From positions 1,302,001-1,366,000 of the forward strand of contig CBDETC010000002.1 of the NCBI GenBank assembly GCA_965242845.1: a DNA stretch of 64,000 nt, in the 5' to 3' direction. This document shows positions 16,077 to 25,502 of this stretch, in pieces. Made by a program: the position numbers and the translations under genes. The notes beneath the pieces are model-generated. The model saw nothing but the letters and a program-made list of their open reading frames with translations, had not been told where the DNA came from and made no database searches. The first letter of the stretch is position 1. Each line of letters begins with the position of its first letter. The stretch is from RHLJ01 sp965242845 (lineage in GTDB: Bacteria > Bacteroidota > Rhodothermia > Balneolales > Balneolaceae).

Positions 16077-16919
16077 CTATTCTTTCGTACCAATCTTTTT
16101 TGATGAACGAATCTCAATGTCATCAAGCTCATCCGTCTCTTCCATTTCAATGTCATCAATAGTTATTGAAGCAGCCTGTTTCTTAGATAAGGAGTTGCTT
16201 TGGAATTTTCTCTCAATAGTCTGCTGAATATCCTCTACCAGCTCGATGAGCGTTTCTTTTCGTTTAATTTTCTTTCTGCGGATAAAACGCGACATGAAGA
16301 AAGCAAAAATGCTAAACATTCCGGCCATGATAAGCATTGGTGGGGTACCGTCGTTACCTGCCTGACCGAAAACCACTCCAGCAAATAACATCACTGCTGC
16401 AAATAATGCGCCCGCGACAAAGGGATAGAGCTTATTGTAAGTCCGAAAGTTTTGGGTAATAGTAAGTTTCTGTCCGCCTTCCTGAGGAGAAATTTCCAGT
16501 TTAGGGGAAGATGAAGTTTCAAAAAACCGGCTAATGCCAGCTGGGGCTGCCTGCCAGTAAATATTCCCCTTTCGTCGATTCACTTTCCCCATGGAATTAA
16601 AATGATATTCGCACATGGCCCGGATTTCGTGCATCAATGCGCTATCAACAGGGCCATTAGCATAGCCCACAATTTTTGCTTTAGAATTGCTTCCAGTGTC
16701 AACAGAAAGAGGTTCATGTGTTGGGGAACCCAGGTATTCTACAATAGCTTCATGGATAAATCGATTTTCAACCGAAAGACTATCTCCGATAGAATAAGCA
16801 GACTCGAAATCCTCAGAAAGGGGGTTAAGCTCTTTATAAGGAGACTGTTCATGATACTTCTGTAGGATGGTTGCCCTTTTAATAATGTATCTGATGTCGT
16901 CTTCTGAAAGCCTGCCCAT
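16077..16919 (-). CDS. Two-helix membrane protein of unknown function
   Basis: No family recognised with confidence. The N-terminus MGRLSEDDIRYIIKRATILQ is an amphipathic helix of a type seen at the start of several uncharacterised Balneolota/Rhodothermota membrane proteins. Residues about 165-190 and 195-212 are two hydrophobic helices (FVAGALFAAVMLFAGVVFG and MLIMAGMFSIFAFFMSRF) followed by RRKKIKRKE. A charged cytoplasmic tail follows with coiled-coil potential and a very acidic stretch (DDIEMEETDELDDIE). It begins seven bases after the hslO stop, so the two are probably co-transcribed. Confidence 0.65.
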   Translation of the reverse strand: MGRLSEDDIRYIIKRATILQKYHEQSPYKELNPLSEDFESAYSIGDSLSVENRFIHEAIVEYLGSPTHEPLSVDTGSNSKAKIVGYANGPVDSALMHEIRAMCEYHFNSMGKVNRRKGNIYWQAAPAGISRFFETSSSPKLEISPQEGGQKLTITQNFRTYNKLYPFVAGALFAAVMLFAGVVFGQAGNDGTPPMLIMAGMFSIFAFFMSRFIRRKKIKRKETLIELVEDIQQTIERKFQSNSLSKKQAASITIDDIEMEETDELDDIEIRSSKKIGTKE

Positions 16920-16925
16920 TATCGA

Positions 16926-17828
16926 TTAATTTAGTTTTGCTTGTGCCTGAGTAATTAATTGCGCGATGTCTTCCTTCGAAATATTCTCCCTATTGTTGCA
17001 ATAATGGCAAGCTACTTCCTGCCCTTCTCCTTCCATTTCCTTCAGGTCATCCATACTCAGCATCGCTAAAGCATCCATAAAGCGTTCTTTCGAGCACCGG
17101 CAAAAGAAATCCACCAACTGTCGACTTAATTCCTTCACTTTAATTGGTGATACAGCCTTAGTCATAATCTCATCAATGTATTGATCATCAGATAAAAGCT
17201 GATCGATTGGAGGGAAAGAGCTAAGGCGCTCCTGAAGCATATCAATCTGTCCGTCCGGAGCCCCAGGCAGGCGTTGAAGCAATAGGCCTCCAGCTTCCGT
17301 AACCTCACCGTCTTCACTGATCCCAACATCTAATAGCACAGCAGAAGGAACCTGCTCCGATTGAGCCAGGTATTGAGCTACGTCTGAAGTAATATCCCCA
17401 TCCACAATCTGGATACTGGAAGTTCTGGGTTCAGCTTCGTTATAAAGTACTTTGGTAAAGGTGAGGATTCCCTGACCAATTCCATCTCCAATAGTAATGG
17501 AAGAGTCGGTATAATCCAGCTCTGCCGAAGAATTACCTACATAGCCCCGAATCTCTCCCAGGCTGTTTGCCTCGGCAACAATGGTTCCAACAGGGCCATC
17601 ACCATCAAGGCGAAGCTGAATGCGTTCTTCCTTTTTCAGCTCTGATGCCAACAACATGGCGGCAGTTAATGCCTTTCCTAACAACACTGTATTTAGCAAA
17701 GAAAGATTGTGTCGTTCCCGTGCTTCTTTTACAACGTCTGAAGTTTTAATAACCGAAATCTTGAAATGTCCATCCTCGGTAATTCCCTTAATAAGCCGAT
17801 CTTTAAATTCGTATTCCTCTCGATTCAT
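16926..17828 (-). CDS. hslO: Hsp33 redox-regulated chaperone
   Basis: Holdase chaperone switched on by oxidation, which releases zinc from four cysteines. The zinc-binding pattern is present near the C-terminus: CRC in FFCRCSKERF and CHYC in ACHYCNNREN. The N-terminal domain has LLNTVLLGKALTAAMLLAS and GPVGTIVAEA. 300 residues is typical. It is preceded by the terminator of the amino-acid dehydrogenase gene and followed closely by the membrane protein gene at 16919. Confidence 0.94.
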   Translation of the reverse strand: MNREEYEFKDRLIKGITEDGHFKISVIKTSDVVKEARERHNLSLLNTVLLGKALTAAMLLASELKKEERIQLRLDGDGPVGTIVAEANSLGEIRGYVGNSSAELDYTDSSITIGDGIGQGILTFTKVLYNEAEPRTSSIQIVDGDITSDVAQYLAQSEQVPSAVLLDVGISEDGEVTEAGGLLLQRLPGAPDGQIDMLQERLSSFPPIDQLLSDDQYIDEIMTKAVSPIKVKELSRQLVDFFCRCSKERFMDALAMLSMDDLKEMEGEGQEVACHYCNNRENISKEDIAQLITQAQAKLN

Positions 17829-17844
17829 GAATGTCTAATAATAT

Positions 17845-17893
17845 TTAAATAAAAAACCCTCCCGCCCGACAACTGTCGGAATTCGGGAGGGTT
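17845..17893 (-). terminator. Rho-independent terminator between the dehydrogenase gene and hslO
   Basis: AACCCTCCCG (17855-17864) pairs with CGGGAGGGTT (17884-17893), and an inner CCGACA/TGTCGG stem sits in the loop. Read on the minus strand the hairpin is followed by TTTTTTATTTAAAT. It follows the stop of the upstream dehydrogenase gene by 26 bases. Confidence 0.88.
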
Positions 17894-17918
17894 CAAAGAT
17901 AAGGATTAAACTGGTGAA

Positions 17919-19142
17919 TTAACGGCGGTCGGTCATATACATTTCGCCAAGTCGTCCGGAAAAATGGCTCTTAGAAGAGTATTTGGATTTCAGGCGAGCC
18001 ACATCAGCAATTCTTTGTTCAGCAAGGATATTTGAAGCTTTATGAGTTGGGATGTTATGATCCTCAGAGTAGCTCAAAATATTTAGTGTGGTATCATAAA
18101 TTTTGGCGGTTTGATTCATCGCCTGCTCACGATTATAGCCTTCCAGCTCACTTGAGATATTAATCACCCCACCAGCATTGATTACATAATCAGGGGCGTA
18201 AATGATTCCACGATCCACAAGCATTTGGCCATGGACATCTTCGTTATCCAAAATATTATTAGCGCCTCCTGCTATGATAGGACATTTGAATTGATCCATG
18301 GTATCATCATTAACCACACCGCCAAGAGCACATGGAGCGAAAACATCTACGTCCAGTCCGTAAATTTCATCTGGAGAAACAACGGTTCCACCAACTTCTT
18401 CAGCAAGTTTATTCGCTTTCTCCGTGTAGATATCCGTAATAAATAATTTAGCACCTTCGTCCGCTGCTCGTTTAGCAAAAAAGGATGCGACATTCCCGGC
18501 GCCCTGTAAGGCAATTTTCTTTCCAGATAAAGAATCGTTACCAAAAGCTTTTTTAGCACAGGCTTTAACCCCCATATACACGCCATAAGCGGTAACAGGA
18601 GAAGGATTTCCACTTCCGCCCAAAGTTTCCGGAATACCAGTGACGTATTTAGTCTCAGAATAAATCCACTCCATATCCTGAACGGTCATGCCCACATCTT
18701 CTGCCGTGATATATCGACCGGCTAATCCATCCACAAAACGACCAAATGCCCTAAAGAGCGTTTCGTTTTTATCGGTATGAGGATCTCCAATAATGACCGC
18801 TTTACCACCGCCAAGATTTAACCCTGAAATTGCAGACTTATAAGTCATTCCCCGGGAAAGGCGCAGGACATCCCGCATTGCTTCTTCTTCTGTTTCGTAC
18901 ATCCACATTCTGGTTCCACCAAGGGCCGGACCTAATGTTGTATTGTGAATAGCGATGATAGCTTTGAGCCCAATTTCAGGATCGGAACAAACAACTACTT
19001 GTTCGTGTCCCATATCTTGAAGGGTACTGAAGAGAGGAAATTTTTCTTTATCGAGAGAATTCACAGGAGTTACTTTAACAGGAGTGTCTAACATGAAATT
19101 TTTATTGGTTGGAACCGCTTCCAAAGCTCTCGCTTTATCCAC
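17919..19142 (-). CDS. Leu/Phe/Val (Glu-type) amino acid dehydrogenase
   Basis: NAD-dependent oxidative deaminase of branched-chain or aromatic amino acids. Family motifs are GPALGGTRMW, YKSAISGLNLGGGKAVI (catalytic Lys), ITAEDVGMTVQDM, the NAD-binding GAGNVASFF, and CALGGVVND with GGANNIL. At 407 residues it is about 40 longer than leucine dehydrogenases. Two TATTTTTG -7-like boxes on the minus strand (19160-19153 and 19174-19167) lie so close to the annotated ATG that the real start may be Met17 (ATG ending at 19094), giving 391 residues. Substrate preference among Leu, Val and Phe is not readable. Confidence 0.9.
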   Translation of the reverse strand: MDKARALEAVPTNKNFMLDTPVKVTPVNSLDKEKFPLFSTLQDMGHEQVVVCSDPEIGLKAIIAIHNTTLGPALGGTRMWMYETEEEAMRDVLRLSRGMTYKSAISGLNLGGGKAVIIGDPHTDKNETLFRAFGRFVDGLAGRYITAEDVGMTVQDMEWIYSETKYVTGIPETLGGSGNPSPVTAYGVYMGVKACAKKAFGNDSLSGKKIALQGAGNVASFFAKRAADEGAKLFITDIYTEKANKLAEEVGGTVVSPDEIYGLDVDVFAPCALGGVVNDDTMDQFKCPIIAGGANNILDNEDVHGQMLVDRGIIYAPDYVINAGGVINISSELEGYNREQAMNQTAKIYDTTLNILSYSEDHNIPTHKASNILAEQRIADVARLKSKYSSKSHFSGRLGEMYMTDRR

Positions 19143-19404
19143 TTAATATCCACAAAAATAATGCGCCAAAAATAATAAGTAAAAGGTAAAAAGGTTATTA
19201 ATTGTAATGAAGAAAAAGCCCTTAAAAGCTAGTTATCAGTGTTTTAGGTGGGCGACCTTGTATAGGTGATTTCAAAGGGTATACAACAATGAAAGTTTTC
19301 AACATTATTGTATTTTAGTTTTCGTGAAAAAAGTTTGAACACCTGGTGTTACGGTTTGATCGCCGGACAACCTTTTATGTATAAAAGAAAAATAAAGGAA
19401 AACC

Positions 19405-21108
19405 ATGTCATTCCGCTGGGTGTACGCACAGCCGGAGCAGAAGGAACGTGTGCCTGTGTTGCAGCAGGCGCTCGGAGTTCCGGAGAAAATAGCTCGCTTG
19501 CTGGCTATTCGTGGCATAGAAAATTATGATGATGCAAAGACTTTTTTCAGACCTACAATAGATCTTCTTTATGATCCTTTTTTGATGAAGGACATGGACC
19601 TGGGCGCGGAGCGCCTTGCGTTGGCTATTCGTAAAAGCGAGAAAGTGCTTGTGTACGGAGACTATGATGTGGATGGGACTACCGCCACGGCATGTCTTTA
19701 TACCTTTTTGCAGGAATTCGGTGTGGATGCTGATTACTATATTCCTCATCGATTTAAGGAGGGCTATGGAATAAATCCAGAAGGGATTCAGTACGCGCAG
19801 AGTGTTGGAGCGAGCCTTATCGTTTCGGTAGACTGTGGGATCACTGCCATTGAAGAAGCGAAGGAGATCAAGGCTAAGGGAATGGAGCTCATTATCTGTG
19901 ATCATCACACGGTTGGAGATGGTATTCCTGATGCCGTTGCAGTGCTCGACCCCAAACGTCCAGATTGCAGCTATCCATTTGATGGCCTTTCCGGAGCTGG
20001 GGTAGGTTTTAAACTTATACAGGGAACCCTAAAAAGATTAGGCTTACCAGACAGCATTGCCAATAAGTTCCTGGATCTGGTTGCCATTTCAATCGCTTCC
20101 GATATTGTGCCCATCATAGATGAGAACCGAATCCTCATGAAAGCAGGTCTTCAGATGATCCAAAGTTCACCAAGAGTTGGAATTAAGGCCTTGATGGAGC
20201 TGATTAAAATGCCTGCGGAGGATATTAATACTTCCAAAATTGTATTCTCTATTGGCCCAAGGATAAACGCAGCAGGAAGAATGGGAGATGCCAGCGCGGC
20301 TGTAAAATTAATGGTTGCTGACTCTTATACCGAAGCACGAAACCTGGCCATGGAGCTGGAGTCCATCAATCTGAAGAGAAGAGACAAAGATACCCTAACC
20401 ATGGAGGAGGCTCTCAACCAAATCCATGATGTATTGGATATGGATGAGATTTCTACCTTAGTGTTGTATAAAGAAGACTGGCATCTTGGAGTAATAGGCA
20501 TCGTGGCATCCCGGCTGGTAGATATGTTTCATCGCCCGGCTATTATGTTGAGTAATGTGGAAGGAAAGGTTAAAGGCTCAGCACGAAGCATTAAGGGCTT
20601 TAATATCTATAATGCCATGAAACAGTGTGAGGATTTACTGGAGCAATACGGAGGCCATGAATACGCTGCTGGACTAACCCTCGAAGAAAAAAACCTGCCC
20701 GAATTCCGGCGCAGAATTAACCAAATTGCTTACCAGGGCTTATCAGAATCTACTTTTGAACCAGAGCTATCTATAGATTCAAAGCTTAACTTTTCAGAGA
20801 TCGATATGAAATTCTGGAAACTTCTATCCCAGTTCAAGCCCTTTGGCCCGTCTAACTTACGACCTGTTTTTGTTTCAGAAGAGGTACAGGTGGTTGGCAT
20901 TCCTACTGTGGTGGGTAATGGTCACTTAAAGATGAAGGTAAAGCAAAACGGAACCGGCGTGTTTGATACAATAGGTTTTAACATGCACGAATATCTGCCC
21001 TCCATACGCGGTGGAGAGAAGTTTGATATCGCTTATGTATTGGAAGAAAACTTCTGGAACGGTCGTCGCACCCTTCAGATGAGGCTGAAGGATATTCACT
21101 TATCTTAA
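19405..21108 (+). CDS. recJ: Single-stranded-DNA-specific exonuclease RecJ
   Basis: 5'-3' ssDNA exonuclease in recombination and mismatch repair. DHH-family metal motifs are GDYDVDGTTA at 85-94, CDHH at 165-168, and VSVDCGI; the DHHA1 region has GSARSIKGFN and YGGHEYAAGLT. The C-terminal OB-like domain (NLRPVFVSEEVQVVG) completes the fold. 567 residues is normal. It starts at an ATG with an A-rich leader; a 13-bp palindrome (AACACC-T-GGTGTT, 19338-19350) lies 55 bases upstream with no assigned role. tRNA-Phe follows. Confidence 0.95.
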   Translation: MSFRWVYAQPEQKERVPVLQQALGVPEKIARLLAIRGIENYDDAKTFFRPTIDLLYDPFLMKDMDLGAERLALAIRKSEKVLVYGDYDVDGTTATACLYTFLQEFGVDADYYIPHRFKEGYGINPEGIQYAQSVGASLIVSVDCGITAIEEAKEIKAKGMELIICDHHTVGDGIPDAVAVLDPKRPDCSYPFDGLSGAGVGFKLIQGTLKRLGLPDSIANKFLDLVAISIASDIVPIIDENRILMKAGLQMIQSSPRVGIKALMELIKMPAEDINTSKIVFSIGPRINAAGRMGDASAAVKLMVADSYTEARNLAMELESINLKRRDKDTLTMEEALNQIHDVLDMDEISTLVLYKEDWHLGVIGIVASRLVDMFHRPAIMLSNVEGKVKGSARSIKGFNIYNAMKQCEDLLEQYGGHEYAAGLTLEEKNLPEFRRRINQIAYQGLSESTFEPELSIDSKLNFSEIDMKFWKLLSQFKPFGPSNLRPVFVSEEVQVVGIPTVVGNGHLKMKVKQNGTGVFDTIGFNMHEYLPSIRGGEKFDIAYVLEENFWNGRRTLQMRLKDIHLS

Positions 21109-21131
21109 TTAAACAATCTCAATCCTTTGTA

Positions 21132-21162
21132 TTGTATCTAGACGAGAAAGGAGCTATCTTTG
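21132..21162 (+). promoter_or_regulatory. Bacteroidota-type promoter of tRNA-Phe
   Basis: TTG (21132-21134), 20 bases, then TATCTTTG (21155-21162), an exact TAnnTTTG -7 box. The mature tRNA 5' end is 14 bases downstream, as expected for a short leader. Confidence 0.7.
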
Positions 21163-21175
21163 TCGCCCTTTCGGA

Positions 21176-21251
<76 letters not shown>

Positions 21252-21256
21252 CAAGT

Positions 21257-21294
21257 AAAGCCTCATCGATTTTTCGGTGAGGCTTTTTGTTTTT
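21257..21294 (+). terminator. Rho-independent terminator after tRNA-Phe
   Basis: AAAGCCTCA (21257-21265) pairs with TGAGGCTTT (21278-21286), followed by TTGTTTTT. It begins six bases after the CCA end of the tRNA. Confidence 0.9.
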
Positions 21295-21421
21295 ACCTGT
21301 TTGGTGTTGAGGATGTTAAGAATTTGTCAAGATTGATAAATCCAGGTAAAGTATTTGTCTTTCAGTTACTTAAGGGAATACATTCATATGTGTTGAATAA
21401 CAAATCCATTCAATTACATAT

Positions 21422-22642
21422 ATGAAAAAGGTAGTTTTCTTATCCCTCATATGGGTATTAGCGTTAACTCAGTTAACAGTATCTCAGCAATTTCAAGTAG
21501 GAGACCCTGTCCCTTCTTTTACTTTTGATGAGGTTCTGAATACGGATCGCGAATTGTCAACTAACAGTCTTAAAGGAAAGCCATTTATTCTAGAGTTTTG
21601 GGCAACATGGTGTGGTCCGTGCATCCCTGCAATGGACCATTTGAGTTCTTTGAAAAAGGATTTTGGAGATGAAATAGAGGTTATTGCTATATCGGAAGAA
21701 AGCATAGAGGTCATAAACCGGTTTATAGAAAAGAAGGAGCCGGAAGCACTTATGGTACAGGCTCCAAATCACAGAGAGACCTTTTTTTATGAGACCTTGC
21801 CGTATTCCATTCTTGTTGACAGGCATGGGGTAGTTCAGGGAATGACAAACCCGAAAAACATTACTCATACTACCATTGAGCAGTTAATCAACGGTCAGCC
21901 GTTGGAGTTACCCAGGGAGGAAGAAATAGATGCTGATGGCCGTATCGCAGAGCGGTTATACTCAAATGTAGGAAGCGACTTTCTGGTATACCTGACTAAT
22001 TATAACCCCGAACAATCCAGATCCAGCTTTCTAAAATGGCCTAGCGACAATGGCTTCAAAAAATTCGAGTTCAACAATTTATTTCTGGAGGCCATCTTCT
22101 TGGAAATATTTCAGGCTCAGCTGTTAAGGCAGGTAGAATTTCAGGGCTTTCCGGCATCTATGATAGATAAATCCCGAACCAATCTTGACGGACGCTTTAC
22201 ATTTTATGTTGAAGTAGCTCCGGAAAAGGAAGATCAGATATATGAGATCGCCCAAAGAGAAATAAAAAAAGCTCTTGGTGTGAGAATAGTGGACGCATAT
22301 AAAACAGGGGAAGTGATGTTTCTTCAGGATATAGATCCAACAGATGAGCTACCCCTGGTAAATAGCGAGGCTACTTCAAAGAAAATCGCGATAAACGGAA
22401 ACAGGTTTATTGGAAAGGCGGTCGAAATACGTGACTTGAGCAGGTACATCGCTAATTATGTAAATACACCTGTATTAGACGAAACGGGGCTTAATGACAA
22501 TGTATACTATAATATTACACTGGAATGGGATACCTTCGACACCAAGACCTTTTCTGCAGAATTAAAAAGAAATGGGTTTAAGCTGACCAAAGGAACAGGC
22601 GAAATACCCATTCTCAGAGTAGTTAAAGAGAAGAGTAGATAG
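21422..22642 (+). CDS. Exported TlpA-like thioredoxin-fold protein with extra C-terminal domain
   Basis: Periplasmic thiol-disulfide protein. A signal peptide spans residues 1-22 (ends TVSQQ), then the TlpA/ResA domain with FWATWCGPCIPAM; the active-site cysteines are Cys64 and Cys67. The cis-Pro region is in ETLPYSILVD. Residues about 170-406 are a second domain not found in ResA; it has two FEFNNL/TLEWDT-type alternating halves that may resemble DUF3738-like C-termini of other exported redoxins, but I am not sure. It is alone between tRNA-Phe and a receiver gene. Confidence 0.85.
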   Translation: MKKVVFLSLIWVLALTQLTVSQQFQVGDPVPSFTFDEVLNTDRELSTNSLKGKPFILEFWATWCGPCIPAMDHLSSLKKDFGDEIEVIAISEESIEVINRFIEKKEPEALMVQAPNHRETFFYETLPYSILVDRHGVVQGMTNPKNITHTTIEQLINGQPLELPREEEIDADGRIAERLYSNVGSDFLVYLTNYNPEQSRSSFLKWPSDNGFKKFEFNNLFLEAIFLEIFQAQLLRQVEFQGFPASMIDKSRTNLDGRFTFYVEVAPEKEDQIYEIAQREIKKALGVRIVDAYKTGEVMFLQDIDPTDELPLVNSEATSKKIAINGNRFIGKAVEIRDLSRYIANYVNTPVLDETGLNDNVYYNITLEWDTFDTKTFSAELKRNGFKLTKGTGEIPILRVVKEKSR

Positions 22643-22738
22643 AGTTTAGTTCTATCATCGGTCCCAAATAAAAAACTTTGAATCATTAAAAATCTCTAAT
22701 ATTTTAGGGTTAGGTTTTTTTAAAGTAGGTTTTTAGTA

Positions 22739-23143
22739 ATGATTGTTGACAAAGCGAAGGTATTAATCGTCGAAGACGATGCTGTATTGTGTATGCTGGA
22801 AAAGCGTATGATTGAGGAGTTGGGACATCATGTAGTTGCTACAACCAACAATGGTGAAGTTGCCCTTGAGCAAATCAAATCTCTTAACCCGGATGTTCTG
22901 ATTTCAGACATTCACCTGGACGGGCCACTCAAAGGAACTGAGGTTATTGAAAAAGTAAGAGCAGAAGGAAATAACATTCCTATCATTTTGCTTTCTGGTG
23001 AGTCGGACGCGAAGGCCCTGGAGCAAGTCAGGAGTGAAGATCGAATTAGCTTTTTACTTAAACCTCTATTGATTGAAGACCTTAAGCAGGCATTAGAAAA
23101 AGTAGTTTCTTGTAAAAATAAGGTTCCTCACTACGACTATTAG
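22739..23143 (+). CDS. Stand-alone response regulator receiver protein
   Basis: Single CheY-like receiver domain without an output domain. Acidic pocket VEDD at 11-14, phospho-acceptor Asp57 in LISDIHLDG, Ser/Thr at LLSGES, and the conserved Lys in FLLKPL. 134 residues. No histidine kinase is adjacent, so it is an orphan, possibly part of a phosphorelay with one of the PAS kinases elsewhere. Its stop overlaps the stop of the convergent oxidoreductase gene. Confidence 0.9.
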   Translation: MIVDKAKVLIVEDDAVLCMLEKRMIEELGHHVVATTNNGEVALEQIKSLNPDVLISDIHLDGPLKGTEVIEKVRAEGNNIPIILLSGESDAKALEQVRSEDRISFLLKPLLIEDLKQALEKVVSCKNKVPHYDY

Positions 23144-24135
23144 TGCTGTAGCACCACTCTTCCCTGAAGCTTGCCATCTAATATTTCCGGGATTTCGTTT
23201 AGCATTCCCTCTTTATCCACGATTTTATAAAAGCCCTCTGGCAATTGATCAAATGGAAGCTGAGCGGCTTCTTTCCATATCTCTTTTCTCAACGGCTGTT
23301 CACAAAAGGCCGAATCAATCCCTAACAAAGACACTCCTCTCAGAATAAAGGGAAAGATGCTGGTTTCGAGGTTGTTGCTCAGCACGTTTCCACAACAGGC
23401 AATAGCTCCTTTGCTGTACATCTGACGGAGGATAACATCCAGCAAGGCTCCACCTACGGTGTCTATTGCTCCGGCCCATTTACGAGATAGAAGGGGTGAA
23501 GGGCTATCGGTTAATACCTCATCTGGTGTAAGTATTTGTGACGCTCCTAGTTGAGTCAGGAAATCTTTCGCTTCTTCTTTTCGGGAAACAGCAACTACTT
23601 CATAGCCCAGTTGAGCTAATCCCAATACCGCAAAAGAACCAACTCCTCCGGTCGCCCCAGTCACTAATACCGGTCCACTTTCAGGAGTGATGAGTTCCCG
23701 TTGCAATCGCTTGATCCCATACATGGCGGTAAAGCCTGCGGTTCCAAAAGCCATAGCATGTTCAAAGGAAAATCCATCCGGTTTGGGCACTATCCAATCA
23801 GCCGGAACCCGGATAATCTCTCCAAAGCCACCCCGGGTGTTGGTTCCCAGGTCTCTGCCATTAATGACAATTGAATCACCAGGCTGGTAAGTGCCTGAGG
23901 TATCTTCGAGGACTATCCCAGCGGCATCAATACCTGGAATGTGGGGATAGCTTTTGGTTACCCGGTTTCTCCCTGAAGCGGAAAGCCCATCCTTATAATT
24001 GAGAGAAGAAAAATGAACCCTGATGATTACCTCATGTTCCGGTAGCTCGGAGTAAGGCACTTCCGAAAGCTGGGGTACTATTGATCCATCTTTTTCTGAG
24101 GATAGAATAGCTTTAAAGGAAGTGGGAATCCTCAT
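23140..24135 (-). CDS. YhdH/AcuI-type zinc-independent quinone oxidoreductase (acrylyl-CoA reductase-like)
   Basis: NADPH-dependent MDR-superfamily reductase. SSLNYKDGLSASGRNRVTKSYPHIPGIDAAG is split over residues 44-73 and is the family signature. VTGATGGVGSFAVL is the NADPH-binding loop, and WAGAIDTVGG and ACCGNV follow. Zinc ligands are absent, as in YhdH/AcuI. E. coli YhdH and AcuI reduce acryloyl-CoA; the true substrate here is unknown. It overlaps the aldehyde dehydrogenase gene by four bases and is third in an SDR-ALDH-YhdH operon. Confidence 0.88.
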   Translation of the reverse strand: MRIPTSFKAILSSEKDGSIVPQLSEVPYSELPEHEVIIRVHFSSLNYKDGLSASGRNRVTKSYPHIPGIDAAGIVLEDTSGTYQPGDSIVINGRDLGTNTRGGFGEIIRVPADWIVPKPDGFSFEHAMAFGTAGFTAMYGIKRLQRELITPESGPVLVTGATGGVGSFAVLGLAQLGYEVVAVSRKEEAKDFLTQLGASQILTPDEVLTDSPSPLLSRKWAGAIDTVGGALLDVILRQMYSKGAIACCGNVLSNNLETSIFPFILRGVSLLGIDSAFCEQPLRKEIWKEAAQLPFDQLPEGFYKIVDKEGMLNEIPEILDGKLQGRVVLQH

Positions 24136-25502
24136 CGAAAAATGGTTTTAAGCCATTTCATCTTTCCGTTATAAGGAGCATAACGAACCGGGATATCCAA
24201 AAGGAAATTCTTTTTCATAATGCTCTTCTGATGAGTAAAAGAATCAAAGCTGGCTTTGCCGTGATAGGATCCAAATCCACTGGCACCTACTCCACCAAAG
24301 CTTAAGTGATGGTTTGCATATTGAGCAACAGTATCATTGATGGCTCCCCCGCCAAAAGTCACGTGTTCCAAAATGTAGCGCTCTGTTTCATCGCTGTTGG
24401 TAAAGATATAACAGGCCAAAGGTCTTGGAGCTTTCCGGATTTGAGTAACGGCGTCTTCCAGATTGGAATAAGTGAGCACCGGAAGAATAGGTCCAAAGAT
24501 TTCATCTTTCATCACTGGGTCATCCCAGGTGATATTGTCTAAAATAGTAGGGGCGATATATTTGGTTTCGGGATTAGTTTGTCCACCATAAATCAGCTTT
24601 CCATTGTCTAACAAAGAAGAAAGTCGTTCAAAATGAGCGTCATTTACAATGCGCGGGTAATCTTCCGAAGTTTCTGGGTTTTCGCCATATAGAGAATGTA
24701 TGGCTGAAACCAGCTCCACGAGAAATTCATCTTTTATCGAAGGGTGAATCAGAAGGTAATCAGAAGTGATACAGGTTTGGCCCGCGTTAGCAAACTTACC
24801 CCATGCTATTCGTTTTGCTGATATGGCAATATCTGCTGTTTCGTCTACAATACAAGGACTTTTGCCTCCAAGCTCTAGAGTAACAGGGATCAACCGATCG
24901 GCTGCTTTTTGCATTACGATTTTACCTACCCGAGTGCTTCCGGTGAAGAAGATGTAGTCAAAATTCAAATCGAGCAAGGCCTGACTCACTTCTACTCCAC
25001 CAGTACAAACCGATACAGTATCGGGGGAGAAGTAATCGCCAATCAGAGTTGAAAGAAGTTCGGCGGTATGTGGAGTGAGCTCCGAAGGTTTTAACACGGC
25101 GGTATTCCCAGCAGCTAATGCACCCACCAAAGGAAGTAAACAAAGCTGAACCGGGTAGTTCCATGGAGAAATAATGAGGGTGCATCCATAAGGCTCTTTG
25201 AGGATATAATTTTCGGAAGGAAAATTAACGAGAGAGGAAGGGACCCGCTTGGGCTTCACCCATTTGTGAAGATTCTTAATTGCATAGTTTACTTCATTAA
25301 TAACTAGCCCTACTTCCCAACCATAGGTCTCAAAAGGAGACTTCCTTAGATCTTTGTGAACCGCTTCAAAAAATGCTTGTTCATTTTCCTTCAGCATGGT
25401 TTTGAGGGTATTCAGCTGTTTCTTTCTGAAGGAAAGTGACTTCGTTTCATTAGACAAAAAGTTCTGCCGCTGAAGATCAAGGAGGCCTGAATAGTTATTC
25501 AT
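24132..25502 (-). CDS. ALDH3-type aldehyde dehydrogenase
   Basis: NAD(P)-dependent oxidation of aldehydes, probably medium or long chain. ISPWNYPVQL, FFTGSTRVGK, LELGGKSPCIVD and NAGQTCITSDY (catalytic Cys) are all present. The C-terminus NHHLSFGGVGASGFGSYHG is typical of ALDH3/fatty-aldehyde dehydrogenases, and ends in hydrophobic-basic residues. 456 residues is normal for this subgroup. It overlaps neighbours on both sides (4 and 8 bases), so the operon is tightly coupled. Confidence 0.92.
   Translation of the reverse strand: MNNYSGLLDLQRQNFLSNETKSLSFRKKQLNTLKTMLKENEQAFFEAVHKDLRKSPFETYGWEVGLVINEVNYAIKNLHKWVKPKRVPSSLVNFPSENYILKEPYGCTLIISPWNYPVQLCLLPLVGALAAGNTAVLKPSELTPHTAELLSTLIGDYFSPDTVSVCTGGVEVSQALLDLNFDYIFFTGSTRVGKIVMQKAADRLIPVTLELGGKSPCIVDETADIAISAKRIAWGKFANAGQTCITSDYLLIHPSIKDEFLVELVSAIHSLYGENPETSEDYPRIVNDAHFERLSSLLDNGKLIYGGQTNPETKYIAPTILDNITWDDPVMKDEIFGPILPVLTYSNLEDAVTQIRKAPRPLACYIFTNSDETERYILEHVTFGGGAINDTVAQYANHHLSFGGVGASGFGSYHGKASFDSFTHQKSIMKKNFLLDIPVRYAPYNGKMKWLKTIFR

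Noticed and set aside
19338..19350. AACACC-T-GGTGTT palindrome upstream of recJ as an operator
   Set aside because: Single short dyad with no nearby regulator and no second copy seen in the window.
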